Assembly (NCBI GenBank): GCA_002700095.1
Contig: PACL01000058.1
Span: 15,541-69,068, forward strand
Length of the DNA stretch: 53,528 bases
From: Fulvimarina sp.
GTDB taxonomy: Bacteria > Pseudomonadota > Alphaproteobacteria > Rhizobiales > Rhizobiaceae
Direction: 5' to 3'
Part shown: in pieces, positions 47,987-53,528 of the stretch
Layout of the letters: the number at the start of each line of letters is the position of its first letter
Numbering within the stretch: the stretch's first letter is position 1
Notes under the pieces: generated by a model
Database searches by the model: none
Seen by the model: only the letters and a program-made list of their open reading frames with translations
Told to the model about the DNA's origin: nothing
Program-made: the position numbers and the translations under genes

Positions 47987-49249
47987 TCAGGCCTCCTTCG
48001 GCCTTCCTGCGGTCTTTTCGGCCTGGACGCCGCGGCTGCGCAACCGGGTGACGAGGCCGACGGGCCCCGTCGCGTACCAGGCGACGTTGCCGCGGTCGCG
48101 CCGCGAGACACCGAGCGACTGGGTCATCCGGTCGATGATGATCGCCAGGATGACGATGCCGACGCCGCCGACGGTGGCGAGGCCCATGTCGAGCCGGCCG
48201 ATGCCGCGCAGCACCATCTGGCCGAGGCCGCCGACGGCGATCATCGAGGCGATCACCACCATGGACAAGGCCAGCATCAGGGTCTGGTTGAGCCCGGCCA
48301 TGATGGTCGGCATGGCGATCGGCAGCTGCACCTTGTAGAGGAGCTGGCGGTTCGAGGCGCCGAAGGCGCGGGCTGCCTCGATCAGGTCCGGCGGTACCTG
48401 GCGGATGCCGAGATTGGTGAGCCGCACCAGAGGCGGCAGAGCGAAGATGATGGTGACGACGACGCCGGGCACGTTGCCGATGCCGAACAGCATGACGATC
48501 GGCACCAGATAGACGAAGGCGGGTGTCGTCTGCATGGCGTCGAGCACCGGGCGCACGAAGCCGGCGACGCGGTCGTTGCGGGCGATCCAGATGCCGAGCG
48601 GCAGGCCGACGACGGCGCAGAAGAACACTGCGGTGATGACCAGCGACAGCGTCACCATGGCCTCGGTCCACGCGCCGATGAGGCCGACGAAGGTCATGGC
48701 GAGGACGGCGCCGACGGCGAGGCGAGGACCCGCCAGCTGCCAGGCGAGAAGCCCGATGAAGGCCAGCATCACCAGCGAGGGCGTGCCGAGGAGGATCGAA
48801 TCGACGCCGGAGAGGACGCTGTCGATCGGCCAGCGGATCGCCTGGAAGATCGGCCGGAAGTTGGAGACCACCCAGTCGAGCAGATGCTCGACCCATGTCT
48901 GCAGCGGGATCACCGAATGGTCGAAGGGGTGGAGGAAATCGAAATGCTGCTCCGGCGCCGGGGCGGCGTTGGACAGCCAGTCGGGCGTCGCGGCGGCATC
49001 GGCGCCGGTCGGCGGTGCGGCGCTGCCCGCCGCGTCGGCACCCCCGGAGGATGGCGCGCCCCAGGGGTTGGAGGCCGCGCTCGAGGCGTCGGGAGCTGCG
49101 GCGGCGTCGGGCGTTCCCGCGTTATCGGAGGAGGTGGCCGGGCCGGTCGCCCAGGGATTGGAATTCTGGGCGAGCAGCGTCTCGCCGTTCTGGCTCGCCG
49201 CTTCGGGACGCATCGCCGAAGTGTGTTCAGTCAAAATCTGTTCAGTCAT
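47987..49249 (-). CDS. proW: Glycine betaine/proline permease ProW
   Basis: Inner-membrane permease of ProU. The 420-residue protein has a BPD_transp_1 domain (about 190-390) with the EAA loop in [17 protein letters not shown] and [19 protein letters not shown]. The N-terminal 100 residues are a Pro/Ala/Ser/Gly-rich extension in which SNPWATGP and SNPWGAPS repeat; E. coli ProW also has an N-terminal extension but of other composition. The ATG overlaps the proV stop by eight bases. Substrate by homology is glycine betaine or proline betaine. Confidence 0.94.
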   Translation of the reverse strand: MTEQILTEHTSAMRPEAASQNGETLLAQNSNPWATGPATSSDNAGTPDAAAAPDASSAASNPWGAPSSGGADAAGSAAPPTGADAAATPDWLSNAAPAPEQHFDFLHPFDHSVIPLQTWVEHLLDWVVSNFRPIFQAIRWPIDSVLSGVDSILLGTPSLVMLAFIGLLAWQLAGPRLAVGAVLAMTFVGLIGAWTEAMVTLSLVITAVFFCAVVGLPLGIWIARNDRVAGFVRPVLDAMQTTPAFVYLVPIVMLFGIGNVPGVVVTIIFALPPLVRLTNLGIRQVPPDLIEAARAFGASNRQLLYKVQLPIAMPTIMAGLNQTLMLALSMVVIASMIAVGGLGQMVLRGIGRLDMGLATVGGVGIVILAIIIDRMTQSLGVSRRDRGNVAWYATGPVGLVTRLRSRGVQAEKTAGRPKEA

Positions 49250-50447
49250 GGGCGCTCTCCGCGCGGTTCATCGCCTGGAGGAGCCGGCCGCGCGAGACGA
49301 CGCCGAGATAGCGGCCATCGCCGTCGATGACCGGCAGGCCGCAGCGGGCTTCGGCGACGCGGGTGATGATCTCGCCGAGCTTTGCGTCGCCTCTCAGCGG
49401 CACGACGTCGGGCAGGAAGGCGCTCTTCATGCTCGGGCGCTCGTCGCGCAGGGCCGCCTCGAGGGAGGCGGCGGAGACCACGCCCTGAAACTGCTGCCGG
49501 CTGTCGACCACATAGGCGTAGTCCCGGTCGGCCTCGGCGATCCGCCGCAGGGCGCCGCGCAGATTGTCGCCGCCCTCGAAGATCGTCACCTGCTTCTTGG
49601 CCGCCACGTCGCGGGCGCTGAGGACGTTGGTGACGTCGACGCCCCGGAAGAAGGAGCGGACGTAGTCGTCGGCGGGATTGTTGAGGATCTCGTCCGGTGT
49701 TCCGACCTGGACGACGCGGCCGCCTTCCATGATGGCGATCCGGTCACCAATGCGCATCGCCTCGTCGAGATCGTGGGAGATGAAGACGATGGTGCGTCGC
49801 TGCTCGGCCTGGAGGGCGAGGAGCTCGTCCTGCATCTCGGTGCGGATCAGCGGGTCGAGGGCGCTGAAGGCCTCGTCCATCAGGAGCAGTGAAGGATCGT
49901 TGGCGAGCGCCCGGGCAAGGCCGACGCGCTGCTGCATGCCGCCGGAGAGCTCGTTCGGATAGGAATGGCCGTAGGGGCCGAGGCCCACCTGCTCGAGCGC
50001 CTCGCCGGCCCGCCTCTCCCGCGTCGGCACGTCGACGCCGGACAGCTCCAGCCCGAAGGCGGCGTTCTGCAGGACGGTCAGATGCGGCAGCAGCGCGAAG
50101 GACTGGAAGACCATCGACACGTGCTGGCGCCGGAACTCCATGAGCTCCTTCTCGGACATCTTTGCGATGTCTGCGTCCTTCACCACGATCTCGCCGGCCG
50201 ACGGCGTGATCAGGCGGTTCAGCATCCTGACGAGGGTCGACTTGCCGGAGCCGGAGAGGCCCATGACGACGAAGATCTCGCCTTCCTTGACGGAGAAGCT
50301 CGCGTCGGAAACGCCAAGCATCATCCCCGTCTCGGCGAATATCTTGTCCTTGTCTTTGCCCGACCGATAGAGTTCGATGGCGTCCTGCGGCCGGTCCCCA
50401 AACACCTTGAACAGATTGCGAACCGTCAGCGCGTCCGTTTGACTCAA
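49242..50447 (-). CDS. proV: Glycine betaine/proline transporter ATPase ProV
   Basis: ATP-binding subunit of ProU. The 401-residue protein starts at TTG with AGGGGGC seven bases upstream. Motifs: [16 protein letters not shown] (Walker A), FQSFALLPH (Q-loop), [15 protein letters not shown] (signature), [12 protein letters not shown] (Walker B), FISHDLDEA (H-loop). The C-terminal part (about 285-395) has two CBS domains, which in related OpuA transporters sense ionic strength. It is the first gene of proV-proW-proX; the promoter must lie in the 376 bases upstream. Confidence 0.96.
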   Translation of the reverse strand: MSQTDALTVRNLFKVFGDRPQDAIELYRSGKDKDKIFAETGMMLGVSDASFSVKEGEIFVVMGLSGSGKSTLVRMLNRLITPSAGEIVVKDADIAKMSEKELMEFRRQHVSMVFQSFALLPHLTVLQNAAFGLELSGVDVPTRERRAGEALEQVGLGPYGHSYPNELSGGMQQRVGLARALANDPSLLLMDEAFSALDPLIRTEMQDELLALQAEQRRTIVFISHDLDEAMRIGDRIAIMEGGRVVQVGTPDEILNNPADDYVRSFFRGVDVTNVLSARDVAAKKQVTIFEGGDNLRGALRRIAEADRDYAYVVDSRQQFQGVVSAASLEAALRDERPSMKSAFLPDVVPLRGDAKLGEIITRVAEARCGLPVIDGDGRYLGVVSRGRLLQAMNRAESAHD

Positions 50448-50823
50448 GCCGATAGCCCCCTGTTCGGATTTCCGATCCGGCGATTAATTCTGCATGCTGT
50501 GAAGATCATGGCATGTCATTAGGCAATTACGGCAGTGCTGTCGAGCCCCGAGCCGGGAAGATGTCCCCCTGCGACGGCCGGATCAGCCGGGTCGCGCGGA
50601 GATTCGCTCGCCATTTCAGGTGGTTGTTCAGCATCGCCTGCCGTGGGCGTCAGCGGAATTCCGAAGCCCCTCGTGGCCGCAATGTGGCGGGGCGGGGGCA
50701 GATCTCCAGCGAGCCGGCGCATATGCAAAACGCCCGGCGCTGGTTGCACCGGGCGTATCCGATCGGCCCGCAAGGGGCATGGGAGACTGCGGCGCGGCGA
50801 TGCCGGCCGAGCCTCTGGGCCTG
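50448..50823. other. Intergenic region upstream of proV
   Basis: These 376 bases lie between proV and the end of the next minus-strand gene. No convincing gene is seen. An AT-rich patch (about 50470-50530) probably holds the proV promoter. A terminator hairpin of the upstream gene is at 50727-50756. Confidence 0.6.
50727..50756 (-). terminator. Intrinsic terminator, minus strand
   Basis: ACGCCCGG (50730-50737 on the plus strand) pairs with CCGGGCGT (50749-50756), with a run of T on the minus strand after the stem. It ends the Ser/Gly-rich protein gene. Confidence 0.8.
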
Positions 50824-51309
50824 TTACTGCGACGACGAGCCGCTGGTGGAACCGCCGGTCGTGCTGCCCGTGGCGTTGCTGCCGGACGACATGTCGCTGC
50901 CGGAGGACGTGTCTGAGCCCGAGGACATCCCGGAGCTGGACTGGCCGGACTGGCTGCCCTGCTGGCCACCCTGGCGCTGGGCGCCCATGACGCGGCCGCT
51001 GGTGTCGATCATCATGACGACGCGCTCGCCGTCCGGCGTGTTGGCCTGGACGAGATAGGCGGCGTCCATGATCGAGGCGTCTTCGTAGCCGGCAGATTTC
51101 AGCGCATCGAGCACCTTCTTCTGCGAGGCCACCATGTCCTCGGTGGTGATGGCGGGCTTGTCGCCGGTAGACTGGCCGGACGTCGTCGACTGATCGCTCA
51201 TGGTCGACTGGCTGGTGTTCGCCGCATCGGAACCGGTATTGCCCGACTGCGCGAGCGCCGGAGCAGCGGTGAAGGCGAGAATGGTCGTGGCGAGAATCGT
51301 CTTTTTCAT
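50824..51309 (-). CDS. Exported Ser/Gly-rich protein of unknown function
   Basis: A 161-residue secreted protein. The start at 51309 gives a clean signal peptide (MKKTILATTILAFTAAPALAQ) and is preceded by GGAGGAA. After a Ser/Thr/Gln-rich linker, a core of about 65 residues (ITTEDMVASQKKVLDALKSAGYEDASI...) may fold as a small alpha/beta unit with DGERVVMMIDTSGRV. The C-terminal 40 residues are a low-complexity repeat of SSGSD type. The core resembles small periplasmic proteins of the PepSY-like or DUF class seen in rhizobia, but I cannot name a family. It is monocistronic with its own terminator. Confidence 0.75.
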   Translation of the reverse strand: MKKTILATTILAFTAAPALAQSGNTGSDAANTSQSTMSDQSTTSGQSTGDKPAITTEDMVASQKKVLDALKSAGYEDASIMDAAYLVQANTPDGERVVMMIDTSGRVMGAQRQGGQQGSQSGQSSSGMSSGSDTSSGSDMSSGSNATGSTTGGSTSGSSSQ

Positions 51310-51632
51310 CAGAGTTCCTCCGTTCGTTGGTGCAACGCCGCGCCGATTGCGCCGGGCGTTACTCAGGGAGGGCAATCGAACACCCTTCGGATCGTTCCGA
51401 GATGTTTTATTACGAAAACATTAACGGCCGTTGGCTGCCAAAACAATCTTATGGGCGCGAATGTCGGCGCCCGGGCGATAACGGGGATATCGACGGGTTC
51501 GTGAGGATGGCCGGCCGCTGCCGGGCTTTGCCGGCCGCATCTCGGGCATCATGATGCTGGCAGGGCTGCTTCCATACCGTCGGCCTGGTCTTTGACCGAC
51601 GCAAAGGGCTCACCGCTCGAGCGCGGCCGCTC
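51310..51632. other. Intergenic region
   Basis: These 323 bases separate the Ser/Gly-rich protein gene from the TPR gene. An AT-rich stretch (51400-51430) suggests the promoter of the former. A GAGCG/CGCTC hairpin sits directly after the TPR stop (51619-51632) but lacks a T-run. No gene is supported. Confidence 0.5.
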
Positions 51633-52406
51633 TCAGATCACCGGGCCGGTGAGTTCCTCGGACAGGCGTCCCGCCGCGTCCTGGGCTGACTTCAGCGCCG
51701 GATAGACCGACAGGACGTTCAGATAGGTCTCCAGCGCCTTCTGCTTCTCGTCGAGGCGTTCGAGGATCATGCCGAGCCCCATCAGCGCTCCCCAGTGGCG
51801 CGGTTCGCGGCCGAGGGTCTGCTCGATGTCGGCGAGGGACTTGCCCCAGCGGTCCATCGAGAAATTCAGCGTCGCCCGGCGGTTCCAGGCTTCCGCATAA
51901 TCGGGATCGAGAACCAGCGTCTGGTCGAGGACGTCCATCGCGGCAACGTTGTCTTTCTGGCCCATGGCCTTCGCCGCCCGCTGCATCAGGAGGTCGATGG
52001 TGGCGCTGCCGGAGCGCCGCCACTCGCGCTCGATGCGCGCAGCAATGCGCGCCGCCTTGGTGCCGTCCGGCTGCTTGCGCAGCTCGGAGAACAGCCGGTC
52101 GATCTTCTCCTCGCGCGTCTCGTTCGGCTGGCCGTCTGCCTGCTGCGTCGCCGGATCGCCCGGCTGACCGACGTCGGCCGGATCGTCGTCGACGGGCGGC
52201 GCGCTGCCGAAGGCTTCGGGGCCGGTCTGCGGCGCCTCGTCCGGCGGCGGCACGATCATCGGCGAGTTTTCCCCACCTGGAGCGGGTGCGATGCCGCCTT
52301 CGGGAGGCGCGACCGTCGGCGGCGGCGGCGCATCCTGGGCTGCGGAGACGGCCGGCAAGCCGATGGCGAGGGGGAGGGCGCAGAGGAGGCTGGTCAGGAT
52401 CCGCAT
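51633..52406 (-). CDS. Exported TPR protein
   Basis: A 257-residue secreted protein. The start at 52406 (MRILTSLLCALPLAIG) gives a signal peptide ending near AVSAAQ and has GAGGGA upstream; an in-frame ATG 18 bases earlier lacks one. A Pro-rich linker (about 25-95) leads to three or four tetratricopeptide repeats, e.g. AMDVLDQTLVLDPDYAEAWN and SLADIEQTLGREPRHWGAL. Such proteins usually act as scaffolds in the periplasm. Partner unknown. Confidence 0.82.
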   Translation of the reverse strand: MRILTSLLCALPLAIGLPAVSAAQDAPPPPTVAPPEGGIAPAPGGENSPMIVPPPDEAPQTGPEAFGSAPPVDDDPADVGQPGDPATQQADGQPNETREEKIDRLFSELRKQPDGTKAARIAARIEREWRRSGSATIDLLMQRAAKAMGQKDNVAAMDVLDQTLVLDPDYAEAWNRRATLNFSMDRWGKSLADIEQTLGREPRHWGALMGLGMILERLDEKQKALETYLNVLSVYPALKSAQDAAGRLSEELTGPVI

Positions 52407-52469
52407 GGCCGGAGAGTCCCTCATCGCCGCAAGGGTGTCAATTTGACGATGTCGTGAAGCGGACAACGC

Positions 52470-52506
52470 AAAAACCCGCCCCGGAGATATCCCAGGAGCG
52501 GGTTTT
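52470..52506 (-). terminator. Intrinsic terminator after rpmJ
   Basis: AAAACCCGC (52471-52479) and GCGGGTTTT (52498-52506) form a 9-bp stem around an 18-base loop, with T-runs on both strands. It terminates rpmJ and isolates the TPR gene from it. Confidence 0.82.
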
Positions 52507-52554
52507 CGAAACTTGCGAAAGGATGGCACGCCCAGCCGCGGCCGGGCGAGCGCC

Positions 52555-52680
52555 TCAGCCCTGGCGGGCCTTGAAGCGCGGCGCTTCCTTGTTGATGATG
52601 TAGATGCGCCCCTTGCGGCGAACCATGCGGTTGGCGCGGTGACGGCCCTTGAGGGACTTCAGGGAGTTCTTGATTTTCAT
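52555..52680 (-). CDS. rpmJ: Ribosomal protein L36, zinc-free type
   Basis: The 41-residue bL36 protein of the large subunit ([20 protein letters not shown]...). It has no cysteines, so it is the zinc-free paralogue type (like E. coli YkgO); in most Alphaproteobacteria this is the normal form. The ATG is at 52680 with GGTGAAG upstream. A perfect 18-bp palindrome lies 14 bases before the start codon. Flanking terminators make it monocistronic. Confidence 0.95.
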   Translation of the reverse strand: MKIKNSLKSLKGRHRANRMVRRKGRIYIINKEAPRFKARQG

Positions 52681-52693
52681 GACTTCACCGGAT

Positions 52694-52711
52694 CGATCGT
52701 CGCGACGATCG
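52694..52711. promoter_or_regulatory. 18-bp perfect palindrome before rpmJ
   Basis: CGATCGTCG-CGACGATCG, with no spacer, ends 13 bases before the rpmJ ATG and just precedes its ribosome-binding site. It is either an operator or a leader-RNA hairpin. A role in L36 autoregulation or Zur-type control is possible but unproven. Confidence 0.45.
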
Positions 52712-52734
52712 GATCCTTCCGCTCCGCCGCATGA

Positions 52735-52761
52735 GAAAAAAGCGCACCATGACGGGTGCGC
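52735..52761 (-). terminator. Intrinsic terminator of purK
   Basis: GCGCACC (52742-52748) pairs with GGTGCGC (52755-52761), followed on the minus strand by six T residues. It lies 70 bases after the purK stop. Confidence 0.85.
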
Positions 52762-52830
52762 CGGGATGATGGTTGCCAGATAGCCAGAAGACGGATTGAT
52801 GTCAATCTCCGGCACGGCGAATTCAGGGCT

Positions 52831-53528
52831 TCAGGCCCCGTCGCTGCGGGGCGTGACGCGGGTGACGTGGCCCATCTTGCGGCCGCGGCGGGTCTCGGCC
52901 TTGCCGTAGAGGTGCAGGACGCTTCGCGGCTCGGCAACGAGCTGATCGAAGCGGCCGACATCGTCGCCGATGAGGTTTTCCATGACGCAGTCGAAATGCC
53001 GCTCGGGGCTCGCCAGCGGCAGGCCGGCGATCGCCCGCACGTGATTCTCGAACTGCGAGGCAAGGCAGGCCGCCTCGGTCCAGTGGCCGGAATTGTGGAC
53101 GCGCGGGGCCATCTCGTTGACGAGGAGGGTCCCATCCTTGCCGACGAAGAACTCGACGCCGATGACGCCGACATAGTTCAGATGGGTCAGGATCTTCGCA
53201 GCGATGTCTTGCGCCGCCGCGGCGGCGTCCGGGGTGATCCGGCCGGGGACGGTCGAGGACTTCAGGATGCCGAGGGTGTGGACGTTTTCCGCGGGGTCGT
53301 AGGCGACGATGGTTCCGTCCCGTCCGCGCGCCGCGATTGTAGAGAGTTCGAACGCGAAGGGAACGCGCTTCTCGAGGATCGCCGGGGCGCGGCCGATCGC
53401 CTCGAAGGCGTCGGTGAAGGTGGTCTCGGCGTTGATTCGGGCCTGGCCCTTGCCGTCATAGCCGAATCGCCGGGTCTTCAGGATGCAGTCGCCGCCGAGA
53501 TCGAGGAGCGCGTGGCCGAGCTCGTCCG
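52831..53528 (-). CDS. purK: N5-carboxyaminoimidazole ribonucleotide synthase, partial
   Basis: ATP-grasp enzyme that makes N5-CAIR from AIR, ATP and bicarbonate in purine synthesis. The frame is open to the window edge; about 232 C-terminal residues are present and the N-terminal Rossmann part is missing. Visible motifs: LKTRRFGYDGKGQ in the ATP-grasp domain, EKRVPFAFELS, GVIGVEFFV, NEMAPRVHNSGHWT and HLYGKAETRRGRKMGH at the C-terminus. An internal ATG at 53112 is not the start. An intrinsic terminator follows at 52735-52761. purE would be expected upstream outside the window. Confidence 0.95.
   Translation of the reverse strand, partial: DELGHALLDLGGDCILKTRRFGYDGKGQARINAETTFTDAFEAIGRAPAILEKRVPFAFELSTIAARGRDGTIVAYDPAENVHTLGILKSSTVPGRITPDAAAAAQDIAAKILTHLNYVGVIGVEFFVGKDGTLLVNEMAPRVHNSGHWTEAACLASQFENHVRAIAGLPLASPERHFDCVMENLIGDDVGRFDQLVAEPRSVLHLYGKAETRRGRKMGHVTRVTPRSDGA

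Noticed and set aside
51374..51398. GGAAC on the minus strand as an EcfG (general stress sigma) promoter before the Ser/Gly-rich gene
   Set aside because: The -35-like GGAAC is exact, but at the required 16-17 base spacing there is GATT instead of CGTT. The match is too weak to call.
1..53528. Search for tRNA genes, insertion sequences, integrases and phage genes
   Set aside because: None could be recognised by eye on either strand; short or diverged elements could be missed.

Overview
The window is a GC-rich chromosomal segment of an alphaproteobacterium, most likely of the order Hyphomicrobiales (Rhizobiales). The evidence is gene order and family membership: rnpB next to an mraZ-rsmH-ftsL-ftsI-murE-murF-mraY-murD-ftsW-murG-murC-murB cluster, the block erpA-xth / dgt-argS-SPOR-nagZ-tatABC-serS-surE-pcm-LytM, a DUF1036-pyk pair, a zinc-free 41-residue L36, and an ExoR-type Sel1-repeat protein. 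Genus cannot be settled from the sequence alone. I see no tRNA, CRISPR array, transposase, prophage or plasmid gene, so this is mainly a housekeeping region with a few accessory islands.

Layout. (1) 44-2554: a quorum-sensing module on the minus strand: luxR, then luxI, then a small protein whose start overlaps the luxI stop, then a PraR-like XRE regulator. Between luxR and luxI, on the opposite strand, lies a short possible ORF (1588-1761) beside a GC inverted repeat. (2) 3041-6958: peptidoglycan hydrolases (MltB-type transglycosylase, GH25 lysozyme-like lipoprotein, AmiD-type amidase) and a TerB/J-domain protein. (3) 7095-7541: RNase P RNA, then a long leader before mraZ. (4) 8161-22880: the dcw cluster for septum and cell-wall precursor synthesis. 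It carries a three-gene insert of very small membrane proteins between ftsW and murG, two of them a tandem duplication. It stops at murB; ddlB-ftsQ-ftsA-ftsZ do not follow. (5) 22881-25082: an 820-base gap and a FadL-type outer-membrane channel with a strong terminator. (6) 25278-27834: ilvD overlapping exoR. (7) 27957-45173: DNA repair, Fe-S carrier, dNTPase, two aminoacyl-tRNA synthetases, SPOR protein, NagZ, Tat export, SurE, Pcm, a degenerate LytM factor, a drug/metabolite transporter and DUF1036. (8) pyk, then a bidirectional terminator. (9) 46841-50447: a ProU-type glycine betaine uptake operon (proV-proW-proX). (10) 50824-53528: a Ser/Gly-rich exported protein, an exported TPR protein, rpmJ and a partial purK.

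How it fits together. Many genes act on the envelope: precursor synthesis (Mur, MraY, MurG), polymerisation (FtsW/FtsI), remodelling (MltB, GH25, amidase, LytM, SPOR protein), recycling (NagZ), export (Tat) and envelope sensing (ExoR). The strongest candidates for something undescribed are the unexplained small genes: the paired microproteins inside the dcw cluster, the luxI-coupled small protein with its neighbouring XRE regulator, and the opposite-strand micro-ORF between luxR and luxI.
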